A DNA stretch of 64,000 nucleotides. It comes from Notospermus geniculatus (Eukaryota > Nemertea > Pilidiophora > Heteronemertea > Lineidae). The stretch lies in assembly GCA_002633025.1 (NCBI GenBank), contig NMRB01000214.1, forward strand, positions 130,063 to 194,062. Reading direction: 5' to 3'. The notes below the pieces were generated by a model. The model was not told the origin of the DNA and made no database searches. It was given only the letters and a program-made list of their open reading frames with translations. Shown here one piece after another: positions 26,201 to 41,200 of this stretch. Every line of letters starts with the position of its first letter. Within the stretch, counting starts at the first letter, position 1. Position numbers and translations under genes: made by a program.

Positions 26201-29200
26201 CTATTGTTTCAGAGAGACCTGGAATGTACGAATCTGCATGGGCTGGAGGGTGATATCCAATGGGTTACTGTGGACTTGGTTTGATTCCTCTGTGTAAGAC
26301 TTGTCTACATAGCTCTTGTAATCTGAAAGGACAGAAGGACATAGGAGTCAGAAATTTGCCAAACTTGCTTAGAAAAAACGAGAAAAATCCTTTTTTATGA
26401 TATGGGAAGGCCTGAAAAAATAACAGAAAAAATACAAAACACCAGAAAAATAACACAAAATGGACCAACTAATTTCGGCCACTGAATTGTTGTCATTCAA
26501 ATCAAATCATCTGTTTACAGAAGAAACAAGTTCAGAGTCAACCAGCACGAGTCAAACAGAGTCAAACAGCGTGAGTCTAACGGTGCATTCTTATTGGATG
26601 GCACCAGACTCTGGTCAGGCTGCCCACCTGACATCACGACGAAATTAATGTTTAACTCGTAGCAGATCACTACTTAATTAATTGACATTATGGTCTTTGT
26701 TCATGTGTAATGATTCGTTCTATGGCTATTGGTTTGACACCGTCTAGGCTTCCCACCTGGCTTGCCGGCGATATCATCGACCGGAGGTTGTTTGTGGTAG
26801 AGGGCGCTGATTTCCAATATCTCCAATCAAACGTACCATAGACACGGTAAGTTAGAACAAGGCAACTGAACATGAGGTTGCAGCCAGGTTTTTGTGTGTG
26901 GAAGCAGAGTTATTGTCCTGGGCACTGACTATTTCCATTCTCACAGAAATGATACATTTTTATCTATTTTGAAAAAAATAGCGGAAATATCTCCTAAACC
27001 ACATAATGAATGAGCTACAACCAATTGACGAGCTAAAATCCATGCTTCATAACGTCACTAATGAAGATATACTGAACAAAAACACTAAAAAAACAATTGT
27101 TATCTTGTCATGAATCAACCCACCAGCCATTCAATAAATTCTCATTTCCTTTCCATTTTGTTGTGGCAACGAAACACCGCAGGATTCATTCAATCCATTG
27201 AGAAAGAATTCAATGGAGATACAGCAATCATCGCAACATATTAAATCCCCTCTCATTGTTATGTAACGTTCCTTTCCTTTTTGATATAAAACTGTCATGT
27301 TTAACAAAACGTCCACCGCTAGATAATTGATTTCTGCGGTCTCGTTACATTCGACTGGATGAGGGTGGGACACATTAAACCCATCACCATATACCACCCA
27401 TTTAGCAAAAAAATGTGATCAAATTTTGCTATAAAAGAAGTAATTTTCACGTTATTCATCTGACGCATCTTTTTATGCCATTTTGAAAACTGTCTGCTAT
27501 CACAGCTCATTTTATCACATTGATAAATCCTCATTAATTTTTCATATATTTTACAATAATTTTATGGTCTAATGAACACAATAAACTAATATAAGTGGTT
27601 GCTGTGTCAACTGACAATGAAAGCCATGGTTAGGGACCCAACCAATTTTTGACCCAGGCTTTTATCTTGTTAAAGAGCACTATTTGAATAAACCACGTGA
27701 AAAGGGCTCAAAATGTTCGAATACCAAATTCATCAACAGCGGTGGCTGTCACCTTCCTGTTTATATAGACAAAATTTGAATGGATTTAATCTGTCAACCA
27801 CTGGTCACTATTGGCTCAGACCTATGCATTTTGATAAAGTTGACGGAAATTAAATGGCCCCTAATCTCACTCATAAAGACTGCATACACCCCAAGGGTGA
27901 TTCTCTGAGGTCAAATCAAGTGCACTCAACCGTTCTAAAAAACAGTGATAATTTAAAATGCAAATCAAGGTATTAAGGGCACACAAGATAATTCACCGTT
28001 TATCATCAATTCAAACTGAAGTTGAAAATAGGCGGGGTGGGGGCTGGGACTTCATATTTTGCTCACAACAAATCCAGGCCAAAATGAAAAGTATTCAATA
28101 AAATCAAGGAAATTACAGCAAGACCACCTTATATAAATTTGAAATGTGACATGACCCTGGGTCTCAATGTCTGCATCGTAATCAATGACCAAAGCAACTC
28201 AAATGGAAACAAATATTTTTAGTTCTTTTGTTTCTAGCACTGAAAATGGGTGTGGGAGGGGACGAGAGACTAAGAAATTCATTGTGTGGCCTAATGGTCA
28301 TTAAACGTTTCTATAACCTTTCAGAGTCGAGGAAGATTTCCTCTTTTGTAATCCACACAAGCCGACAAATATTTCCTGTTTGTTTTGATAATACGGCCGA
28401 TGTGCTGGTTGGCCGGAACTCGACAGGATACCGGTAGTCTCGCTAGCGACGGCCGCAACCCTATTAGTGAATGATGCCATGAAACTGATTCAAATGAAAT
28501 TGATATAAAAACGTTGCTAATGCAAACATCATTCTCGCTCTTCAATCAACTCTAATGAATAAAATGACGTTTTCTGCGTGGATGAGTCTAAAAATAATCA
28601 TTTTTAAGTGTTGACTGTGCTGATTGCTTTTCCTGTGTTGGCCAGTAATTATTACGACACGACAAGGTGGAGTGTCGGTGCCGACACGTGATCGCGAGAC
28701 AACCGGGACAATGCCGCCGAGGCACGACTGGCGTACATTGTTGGTTTAGGCGCTGGTATTGCTGTAGGAGCGGACGGCACCGTCCGCACGACAAGGGTTC
28801 ACTTGCCTCATTCCTGTCCACGGGCATTCATGCATGGGATATTGGTTGACGGTATTTTGATGACGGACTTCTCGACTACTTTAGAATGAGGGCAAACAAT
28901 GTCACTGCGTTCTTGACAATAGTCTCGACATATCCTAATTATCTCCTGTAGACAAATCGGTATTCACCACATCTAGTGTTTGGCCGCTCCACCACCGTCA
29001 TGATTATTTCATCTTCTATAAATATGCTGTGGTCTTTTCTCCCTTTTGCCAAGCTATCACCACAAACATCAGAGGAACTTTAAGTCAGAATTACCACATC
29101 TTGCCCTTTTTTGATCAAAATTTTCTTATAAATTGGCAGTCATGTTCCTGCACATGACCCTCAAACCAACTTACGAATTCAGAAAATTACATTTGCTATC

Positions 29201-32200
29201 AAATATTTGCAGAAAAAACTCCCACGAAAAACACGAATGAGCTCAAAAACAAACAACAGAAGATTGTCGCCGAGAAAACAGCATTTCCTTCAAAGACCCT
29301 GGTAGTAATCTACATAATTGCCATCCATATACCGTACACCAACTAATGAGTAAAAATTCCATTGTTTTAAAACGATCGATAGATTACTAATGAACTCAGA
29401 TCAAGTATGGTGAAATTTGAAACATCTCCAAAGTGTCCCTCCTCAACCGAGATGTACGCTAGACACGAGCACTTGACCAAACTTTATAGCGGCAGTATCA
29501 AGATCCTCCAGCCTCCTCGACAACTTCCTAAATGAGTGGATCTAATTTATTCGTTCATGAGCGGACGTATTGAGAACTAGTTCCACACTCGTCGTGACTT
29601 AATTGCATTGTGTTCTCTCCAATCTTATTATGACGGCTCCTTCGAGGAGTTTTATTCTTCCGTTCGCTGCGGAAATATTAACGGCCATTTTAACGTCAAC
29701 TACCATAATAGGAAATGTTGATGTTTTGTTTTTGACTTGAAGATGTCCCGTAATGAATACAGTGTGCATCATTTTGATGAGGAAGACTTTGTAATTATCT
29801 GAACAATAGGAGAAGCGAAGATGCTGACACAATGCAGCATCAGAGAGATTCGCTTACACTGAAGTGGCATACTGTAGACCACAAATTTTTCGACTATAAA
29901 TGCATCATAACAAACGTTCTGATGAAGAAGTCATTGGACGTTTGTATTTGGTACAGGGAGGGAGGTGTCTTCCCCGCCCTTTCCCAATTCGCCCCCTAAT
30001 GGTTATTGGTTAGGGGTAGCTACCAGTATTTAATGGATTTACTGTTAGGGGGCGAAATGGGAAGGGGTGAAGTGGGAATAAACCGATAGGGATGCTATCG
30101 TGGTGACAGTATTGATATTATTTTCATTAAAATACCCCCACAACTCTCTACTTAATTATGATGAAGTTGAAGAGTTAATTACGAGCCCATCAATCAAAAC
30201 TGACCATAATACGACATCGTCCAATCGGAATCATCATTAATAATCATTATGGGACAACACTGATGAATCGCAACAGAGATGTCCGACCTGAAATATGGTG
30301 TTGTTGGGGTGAATGAGATGATGAGGGCAGATCTCCACTGGTCAATTAAGATAATGAACTAATTCTATTGCTTGAAAACACGGGGCAGAATCTCATTGTT
30401 TTGTCACGATTGCAGGCAAAATGAGGATGGAATACGTTGTGACAATGACAAGGGCAGGGGTTTCACTGGTCAGGTTGTTTGGAAACCAGGTGTAACGTTT
30501 TGAATGTTCCCCATCTGTGAGTGTTCCCCTGCTATTGTCTGATGGAATAAGCAGCGACTTGACAATACGGGAACACACAGAGAAACATGTCCTCCATCTA
30601 TCTGCCAGCGTTTCCAAAACAATAAGGGGTAACACTGACTTATGGAAACACTGGCAGATATTACACTGGGTTCCTCCGTCTCTGTCATCAATGGATAAAA
30701 AGAGAAATCTCATGAGTTCTCAAAAGGAGGCATTTAAAGGGTTCACAGCTGACGGACCAGCAACCGGAGATCAAAGACCATAATAACATTCCACCTGACA
30801 ACCTTCTATCCACAAAAACCACAAAATGGACAATGCCCCATTCAAAATTAAAACACCGAAAAATAATTCAAATCTAACATGTTTTGTTACAAAAATAACC
30901 AAACCAAGTTTTTAATCAAATTTTGTGGTATACCCTTGAACGATGGACCACATGGGGTTGTGGATTCCCGTTTTTGATTCAAGTAGCCGGTCTCTTCGAA
31001 TGCGGCGAACCATTTCCCCACTTGACGAGACTTTGCCTTTGGGTGTCACATGTAGAGTCCAATTTAAAACCAGGAGTGGATTCAAGCCAATTTGAATCGG
31101 GACTAACACTTGACTTGCTTGACTGTCAAATTATTAAATGGGCTGTTAAAACACTTTGATGTTTTTTAATAAAACTGATTGCAAAAAAGCCTCAGGAGCC
31201 AACTCGGGTTCTTTTTAGACTCATTGCTGCAGATTAATTTTCAAAATTGAGTGATGCCCCACACTGCTACGACATGATACTTCTTTATTGGGATGTTAAA
31301 AGAATCTAATTTGACCTGTGAAACGAATGCAATGTGAACAAGATATCAGTGAATTACTTGAAGATTTTACCTGGAATTTCACACAAGTCCTAAACGACCA
31401 AACTAGACTGGTGACAGCAACTAATGACGGAGGTTAATTACTTCATTTCAATATGTCTCAGCAATGAACAGTAAAATTAAGGTCATTTAAATTTGGACGT
31501 TGTCGTTGTGCCCCGAGGGTGCAATTTGTGAATTAATTGTGATATGTCCATCATGATAATTTGATGCTCAGAGTCCCGAGTATCAAAGGCTCGTCCCTTG
31601 ACCAGGTGACAATAAACTGACAAGGTAGCGCGAGGACCAGGACACACTGCTCAGTGATTATATCCACTGGTGCATTGAGCCAAAGTTCGAAAGACGAATA
31701 CATTGTACTCGATCGCAAACTGACATACATGTAGAATAAAGGCCCATTTACACGTGGCAACTTTGCAGAGCAACCTCCAGCAAACTTTAGAACTCGACAC
31801 CAGCAACCCGGAGGTTGCTTAAATATCGCATGTATAAGTGGGTTATGCAACCAATAGCAACCTTGCACTGGCAACCTGCGACAAAATAGCTTCATGCAGC
31901 AAAATTTTCGTAAGGTTGCTGTAAGTCACGGGTTAGCAGCCAATTACATTGCTGATTCAGGTCACATGATTTTTACTCCATTGTTCAAAATGGAAAAGGC
32001 TGCTATGTGTAAATATCACAGGTAGGTTGCTACTGATCGCAGTTTGCCCTAGGTTGCCAGAAAAAGTTTGCCATGTGTGTAAATGGGCCTTAAGGCATTG
32101 TCAACTTCATGGACAGTCTCGAGTGAATTACTGTACAGCAGGAGGAAGCTGGCACACCCGGAGAAAACCTGTGCTGTCAAAGAGATCAGCCCCTCTACCA

Positions 32201-35200
32201 CGAGAAGAATGGGTCGACAAGGGATCGAAGAACTTTACTGAAATGTACTTACCTTTCTCTGTATCTTTATATTTCCAATTCAAGCGATGTTCATCAGCAA
32301 GTCTTTGGTTTGCCCCAAGGGTCATTTCATCAATCTTGTCAATTTCAAATGGAGTGAATAACCCCTACAAAGATCAAGACAGTGGAACTTTATTTGAAAT
32401 GTACAAGAGGGGAAGAAATCGAAGGGACCAACAGTTTTTGTAATTTTCCTGATCGTATTTTACCAGTGGTAACCAAATTGGTATCACCTGTATATCTTTC
32501 TCTCCACAGTCATCTGAGTAATCACACCAAGTCCAACAGAGACTCCATCTACTGTACAAAATAGGAACTAGATTTATGGTGATGTACTGTGTTGCTACAG
32601 GAAAGCTGAATGACCACAAGATTAGCCTGATGGGATGGGGTATCTCCCTAAATATGCAAGCCTTTTCGCGGACAGAGGCCAAGAAGAACCCCCAACTGGG
32701 GGAGGTTAAAAACTGAGGACACCTCACCTGAAGGGACACCGTGGCAGGCTTTGACAGCTTCGCATCTTCATTCTTTTCATAGAAATGTTCCAATCTCAGC
32801 AGGAATGTGCTCGCCGTCCACTGCTCAAGGGTCAACAGGTGCACGTTGTCTGGGAGCGCCCTCTTTACTCCAGAATACTGAAAAATGGGACGAGGTATAG
32901 AAATACAGTGAAACCTCTCTACTGAGAACACCTTTGGGGCTGACAAATGCTGGCCTTAATTGAGAGGTGTCTAAATGAGGAACTTTTCTGCCTTTACCTG
33001 CCGTTAGAGGCCGCCTGTTAGCGGTCCTAGAACGTCGCAAAATTTGATGTCAAATGCGTGAGCCACGGCGCCCACGTCATTATGGACGACGTTGTGGCAT
33101 GCATTTCTGCCCTGTGACGTCAAACTTCATTACGTTCTTGGACCGCTAACTCGTAACGGCCTCTGACGGCACGAAAGTTCCCCATTACAGAGTGAATGGA
33201 AATGGACAAAAAAGGACTGTGAACTTTGTTGGAGAGGTGTCCTCCTTGCAGAGGGGAGGATCCTTTTTTCATACAACTTACCATTACTTTATACTTGGCC
33301 GACCAGTCAGTGAAAGATAAGCTGTTTTCCATGAAGGACATGGTTGGAGCCATGAAGAGTTTTTCACCTAAATCACGCTGGAGACGGCCGGAGTCTTCAA
33401 CGGTATCAAGGAGAAGATACATCTTCCCTGAAATAAGACAGGAATCAATGAAGGCAAGAATCACCAGTCACCAGTCAACATTTGCTAAATGTATATTTTA
33501 TGAATGCTATCGTGAGTGGAATTTCAAGACAAGCAACGTTGAATGAAGTCTGCAGCTCTCCTCACCTCGCACTATGAGGCCATTTTTGTCAGCACCATGT
33601 TCATTAAGAGCTTCGCCCACTCCGAAACCATCGTCATGGAGACATCGGCGGTGGAGCTAAAAGAAGGAATGGAACCAATTACCGGAGAATGTAGGTAAAA
33701 ATATCAGTGAACATCGTTCTACAAGTCCAAAAGGGACATGTTGATTTCTGCTGATTGGCTTGAAACAGGGTCAGAGGTTACCAGCAGTGAACAGTCAGCT
33801 GCAAGATCAAAATTTGCTGATGCTGATCTCCATTCAATTCTGAGATAAATGTCGACAACTGCTTTCCAAGGCGGCTACTCACCATGATTTCAATGTCACC
33901 ATCCTTCATGCTGCTGCCACCTAGTGAGCGGTCGGTTAGAACTGAAAACTGGGCCGTTTTGTTCACCTCATCCTGCGGAATATGGAGACACATATGATCA
34001 AGGGAATAAAACCACAAGGTGTGCCCGAATATCATGAGACCATTATGCAGAAATGTTCATAAAATCTCTGGTAAGATGGCCTACTCACCCTGATAAATAT
34101 ACGACTGTTGATTGGGTAGTAGTTACCAGACACGGGTTCAGTCACGTTCAACTTCCAAGTCGGGCGATAGTCACGACTGAAAAGAGTCAATGGGCAGTTT
34201 GAAATTCGCGTCCATGACATCATGACGCAACCATGTCAGGTGCAGATTTCTGCAGCGAAGAGGTTAAGATATAGTCGCCACGGTGATACTCACGTTCTCA
34301 GCTGCATCTCTCTGCCGTTAGCATCAGTGTAGAAGAGTTTCTTGGATGCCAGGCCCGTCCTGAAGTAGCTCACCACCTCCTTACCCTGCTTGTCACTATG
34401 AGAGAAAAAAAGGCAAATGATGTGATACAGTAAACGAACTATTTGCAAGCATTCACAGATGAAGTGACAATTGTGTGATATAATAGTCGGAATGCCACAC
34501 TCACCGCCATGGCCACGTTTGGTCAGCAGTAACCTCCTTTAGGGACATAAGTAATGTCAGTATAATTCACACAACTTACGCAACAGGAATAGGTCCAACT
34601 GTCCATTCTAGTTCAACATGTCTAGCATTCTTGTAGAGGCGCCAAACTTGTGTGGTCCAGGAGTTAAATGTTTGGTGTATCTCAGCGACATGCAAACCCT
34701 GTAATTACATAGATACAACTCATCTTCCTCTTGACCATTTGATAGAGAAGTTGGAAGATTATCGAGAACATGCTCCTGTAAATACTTCATCTATGCTCTA
34801 CAAACTCTATTTTTGCTGTGAATTTACATATTTCTCCCACAAATTCCACAACCCCTCACCTCAATTCCTGTAAAATCAGCTTTCTTTGCAGTAGGGAATG
34901 GGAGTGTCCCGTTAGGCCTGAAGATGTAGGCCCCAGAGTTACGGAACTGTGGCTTTGTCTGATTTCCTTGGAAGGATTTGTAGTATTCAAGAGTCTGCAC
35001 CAGCGGAATTGAGATTTTCTTTTCCTTGTTGGTCATGCTTGTTACCAGCCCAGTGGAGGGGTCAAAGGTCAGGGAAATGTACTGGAACAGAAAGAAGTTT
35101 TAGGATGTTGACAGACATAGAGGTACAAGTTCTAACCATGGTCATGGATGGAGTCTGATTTTTCCTTAAAATACTTGTGCTTCGATGGGGAAGGTATAAA

Positions 35201-38200
35201 ATGTGTGGTGAAAATTTGGTAATTGTGCCATCAATTATGGTGGTATATGAACTATTTGAGGCCATTTATGGGTGAACCAAAGGCAATGACAAAATCTATT
35301 TCATACTCAACCCACCTCATTTTCTATCTTAGTGCCCTGCTGTTGTTTTTGGTCAGAATATTTGGTGATTTTGCGACTTGGTTCATTTTGATGGAAAATC
35401 AAACCTGGAAATGATATACATGATTCATTATTATCTCAGGAACCTATCAACTTGGAAGCTCAGACGTTTCACCTCATTACCTCTCAATTACCAGCTCAGC
35501 CAGTTGATCAGTGACAAGTAACTGGCCAGTTCTGGAACTTGTTCTTAGAATTGTGAATCGGGTTCAAAATCTGCAAATATGAAAATGGACCTACTTTTGG
35601 AATATTTGAAGAAGTAATTATTAAATCCAAGTGGTGGTAGGGTGACGTTCATGATCAGGTCATACTCTGCTTTGCTGAGTTTCCTCTCTGGGATGGCTTT
35701 AGTTCTCGCTGATACGGGAATAATCTGAAAGAGATGTTTCGAAAAATGTAACCAAGGAACAACATCTTTTGTCAACCTAACGCAAATTGAAATGCAGAAG
35801 GCCATCTGGTCAGTTGGTGTTGGGCCTTAGGTAGCATTAATGCGAACCCATCTGGGAACAAAATGGAAGACATGAATGATATCTCACCTGTGTCTGCACT
35901 GGTTTACCATCAGGGCCTGTCACGAAGTAGGAATCATCCACCATAGGTAGACGTATGTATGAGGTAACAGGGCGAGCTACGGGATTGTAGACAGTGAGGA
36001 CAAACTGAAAGTGACAAGGAGAGAAGAACAGTGCATCAAAACAGCAAGACTTTGATCCATTAGTTCCAATGGGGATCACAGCTACGATAGAGGGTAGCAC
36101 ACTGAAACAAGGTCCTACACAATGGATGCCTTTTGTGTGGAAAATTGATCAGGACTGGGACGTCACTTTCATTTCAATAAGTTTAACCACTAGTGACACC
36201 TATTGCCGCAGTGGGCTAGGGTCCCAATTCTGGTCTGATTTCTGCCAACATGGACTGAATTCTCAATGAGTAAAACCACGAACCTGGCTATGGCTTTCAG
36301 TAAAATCACATCTACTGATGTTTGTAAGATCACAGAAATGATGATCTGGAGGGAGATCCGTTCCTTTTGCCATCAGTTTCTGGAAAGCGTGGCTCGCGAC
36401 TTCCTGACTTTCGGCAGTTCCGTTGGCGAGTCTCTCGGCGTAGTCATACGCCACATGCTGTTTCTCAGTGCCGCTGAAAATGAAATGACAAACCTTGTGA
36501 GGACTTCTTTTTAGCTGCAGAGGGAAGAACGAACTGACGCCCAACTTCACCCCAATGATTCACCCACCCCCGAAAGGAAGAATGCAGATTGAAACATTTG
36601 ACTTACCTGACTGCATCATGATGCTGGGCAACTCCCATTGCTCTCTCTGAAATAACCAAGATTTGTCCCAAGTCATATTCTACAACTGATAGATTTTTGC
36701 AGCTCTGGGATACATTTCAGAGTGTGGTAATGTGGGCCATACTCGCAGTCTACTGAGTATAAATTGAGCAAGTGAGATCAAGTCCATCTACTCACTGAGA
36801 ATACCAAGCTTGTAGTTACTGCTGTGCTCGGGCCCAAGCTGTGATAGGGTGTCTAGTTGTTTAACCACCTGAAAAGAAGGGTCAAAATATCAAAGGTTTT
36901 AGAGACAAAAGGTAGACTGATAGACAATCGATATGACCTCGTTTGCGGCTACCACACAGCCACTGGTTTCCAGCCTAGTTTTTTTCTGATGTCAACAAAA
37001 CTTTAGGACGATTTTTTACCTGTAGAAAGTTGTTTGTTTTCCTGACATAGTCCTTCAGTGAAGACCTGCTCGTGAAGTAACCCGTCCAATACGCGTGTTC
37101 GTCAGACGCGTACGGGAAGAAATCATCAGATTTTGATGGCCAGACATAGTTGACCTGGTTCAGAGCATACAGATAACATGATGGTGTGGAGTAGAGAAGG
37201 TTGATCTTACTGCCCTTGGCTTGCTGAAATAGATTATAAACAGTGAGTCAGTAAAGGCCCCATCTACATGTGAGAGAACAGGTGTGAAGAAACCCATAAA
37301 ATATTTCTGATTACATTCTGTACAAATACATGTATAAAGAAAATTGAAAAATTATATGAAATTTGTAACTTGGGTAAAAGGCATTAGGACAATCAGTTCT
37401 CATCTGATCAAGGGGGGGGGGGGCGCAGGTTTTTTCTACACTATCAATCAGATATGGAGCAAAAAGGAGGTGAAACTGTTATCTAAATCACAACTAAAAT
37501 CAACTCTAGAGATTAGCATACAGTATTCAATCTAGAAATGCATTTAGCAGCAAGAGGAACATGCAGAGCAGCTGAGATCACGTACCGTGCTTTACCGACC
37601 CTATGTGAGGCAGCCTACGCCCCCTACATCACAACCACCGTCTATGTCTCTGTATGACCAGCCAGCCCATCATGATGCAGATATGGGGCAGAGGTCTGTC
37701 TCACGGAAAACAGTCAGCTCATTAGCATACTTACCCTGGCGTTAACATATTTGATGAGCTTGTCCAGATTTTTGAAATTCATGTTGGCATTCTGGTACTG
37801 AAAATCACTGCCCATAGTCTGCATGACATGATTAGTAGCGAAAGCCTTGGCCTGGAGCAGATTGGGAAGCAAGTAAGAAATGCAGAAAGATAGAGGCAGT
37901 CACCAAGCTGAAGAGACTAAATAACATAATTAACATACCCTGGCATTAACATATTTAATGAGCTTATCAAGATTTTTAAAATTCATGTTGGCGTTTTGGT
38001 AGTTAAAGTCATCTCCCATGGTTTGTAAGATATGATTTGTAGCAAATGCTTTTGCCTGTTTAAGAGAAAGAGAAAGAGATTCAGAAATACATGTATCGTT
38101 GTTGATATCAAGTTAACTGGACTTTATGGTCAATGCATGTAATCAGGACACCTTGCAGTTGAGGACATTAGAGAATCCCAAAGGTGACCAAAATAGAGAG

Positions 38201-41200
38201 GTTCCATTGTATGAGAGACCGTGAAATCCAAACAGCAACTTACCCTCTCACCCATGGCTTTGATGAACGCATCAACTCTTGCACGGACATTATCATCATG
38301 CATTCGATCATCATCCTGAAAAAGTTACGGTTACTCAGTATGGTATCCTGGTAGTAATGATTATTTCATAGAGTAAGTGGGATGTAATGATAGCTGGTCA
38401 CATGCTCAATCCCTCTGGGCCCAACACTCATTCTGCATTCCTCACTACGAGTGCCCACACTGGCCAGATTTTAACTACCTACATATAATCAATTACATGC
38501 ATACAGTGGCAGGCAGCCAGCCACATTTGGACACTTGTACTGAGGGGTGTCTGAGGTAATCAATGGTTGTGAGCATTACCGGCCTACCACAAGTTCTAAA
38601 GAGGCTTCATGAATATAATCCCTGAACACCACTCAAACTTGTTTGAGTGGTGAAATTGTGAAGTGCCTTGACACTTAAATGTAAAAGGCACTATAAGCCC
38701 ACATATTATTATTATTTGTTTCCAGAAGTTGGCCACCCCTTTGCAGGATTTTTATTGTGTTTCTATTTTATAGAGAACAGGGATTAGTGTCTGATCACAG
38801 GTGGTAATACTGCCTTTTAACCATTCATTTGATGACAAAACAAATTTATGCCTGCTGTACACAATCAAATTTTTCATCCAATTTTTTGGAAATTCAGATT
38901 CCGGGCCAATTGGGGCTTCAATATATAAACCCGCATGTAGGCCTTTATTGAGCATATTCAGAAAATTGGATGAAAAATTTGATCTTGTACAGTGGGCATT
39001 AGAGTGCAGAAAATAGGGAGGAGAGGAAAGGAGTGTTAGCAAAGGTAGGAAGGATTGGGTTGTGCAAAATTTGAACCCCACTTTCCCTACTTTTTCTCTA
39101 TGCCACAGCATTGCACGAACTACCATCATAGAATCTGTAACCAAGTATTTAAATCTGACCCGAAATCAGCTGTTGATGGAGCAGAAAGCCACTGTATAGC
39201 ATTTTTCAAATGATTTGTTTGGACCACAGTTTACATAGTTTAGGTAGGCCCCTGAGCCAATTCATTCAGTTCTGACTGCTCAGTTTTGCCTCTTGTTCTC
39301 AGATGGTGTGGCAATGGGTCTACACGTTCAATCATTTCACCAGCATTAAGCCACTTGATTGCTACTGAAATAATCATCCTAATAATGATGCCAGAAGCTT
39401 GAAGCTTAAGCATGCATGGTAACATAACTCTCACCATGATTGGATTGTCAGTGCATCTCTGATCAAAACAGAATCCTCCCGGTGCCCCATACAGGGGTTG
39501 GTAAAATGCCCCAGTAAAAAGATTGGCAGAAGTGCCTAAGGAGTAGACAAATAAGAATGGTTTGTATTTAGAGAGTACAGAAGTTGAGCTAATACTTTAG
39601 ACTACATGTAGAGAGGAACATTCTGCAAAAAAATATTGAGATTATTTCACTTGATGCATGTTTGTGAGTGCAAAGTTCAGGTTTTGTGATGCACATATCC
39701 TGAATCCTGGAATGACAATGATCACATCAGCTCGAATAGTTTATGATGGAATTCCCCAATGGGGAACCCGCATGACTGCAGATGGCGCAGTCAGTATAAG
39801 ACCCGAATGACGTACTGACGTCACTTTTTTCGCTGTTGACGTCACGTCGCCAAAGCATGTGTACGGTACATTTTTCTACACAGATTTCCGTGGAAATTTC
39901 CCCAAAAGACGTTGTCAATACTGGCATCCTGTGGCATTTCTAACGAAACAAAACAATGACATATGGAGAACTTTGAACATGAAACAGTACAGTGTAATTT
40001 AATCAAAATTGAACCAAAGAGAGTGGTTTATTTTGGGGCAAGAAGTAAATGGAAATTCTGTTAGAAAATAGGACTTCCGGGTCTTACACTGACAGCGCCA
40101 CGTCGTGGCGTAGTTCTGCGGGTTCCTCATTGCTTGACAGGTTATCTCTGAAAAAACTTCTCAAACAATACGGCGTCCCCCCCCTTGTTTAGAGTGGCAT
40201 CAGTCTAAAACAGCCTCCAGATATGATGCGCTTTGATCATTCATTTGGCGTGAACAGGGTACAGTGGTGAAATGACCTGAATCTCAGGGTGTTGAATATC
40301 ATGCGAAAGGAATACAGGGAAGAAGGTGGAAACATTTTGAGGGAATAACATGCAATATGTGAATAATATACAACATATCAGGGCAGGTTTGCTGATCACC
40401 TAATATGGCCCCTTGGTACATGCACGGTACGAGGTTCAACTCACCATTATTGGTTCATCACGACAGTTGGTATCAAAACAAAACGTGGCCGGGGCATTGT
40501 AGTGTTCATAAAATGCACCAGTGAAAAGGTTGGCTACACTCCCTGCACCAAGAAACAGACACGACAGATGAATGTAGAGGGTAGAATAAACACAATATTC
40601 TTGGACAAAAATACAGCTAGATTCCAGTGATCAAGGAATTCATCCAGTTGGCTAGTGGATCTCTGTAAATAAGCAGACATTTCAGAGTTCTCCATCAAAC
40701 ATTTGGCCTGATGGATGACCCTGATATCTGTAATTAGTCAGTATACAATATGTTCCTGTGTGCGGTACCTGTGTTATATATTTTTGATAGCATGGACCTT
40801 TCCCACAACTGTTGGGCCTTCTACATTTGTTGGTCCTTCTCCTACAGCTGTTGGACCTTCTTCTACAGCTGTTGGACCTTCTACAGCTGTTGGACCCTCT
40901 TCTACAGCTGTTGGACCCTTTTCTACAGTTGTTGGACCCTCTTCTACAGCTGTTGGTCCTTCTACAGCTGTTGGACCTTCTACAACTGTTGGACCTTCTT
41001 CAGTAAATCTTCTACAGCTGTTGGGCCTTCTCCTACAGTTGTTGGACCTTGAGTGAACTCAGACAATGCAACTTCCAAAAACTTGTTCCAGAGACCTACA
41101 GATATTTGCCTTGGTCAAACAAGAAACTAATCCATGTAAATCAGAGGCCTATCATTTAACTAGGCCACAGGTAATTGATATGTGTGAATTATTGAAGGGA

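Noticed and set aside
40715-41056. Open frames of STAVGP or LLQLLD repeats as a repeat protein
   Set aside because: They are the minisatellite read in different frames inside a mannosidase intron; no splice or start context.
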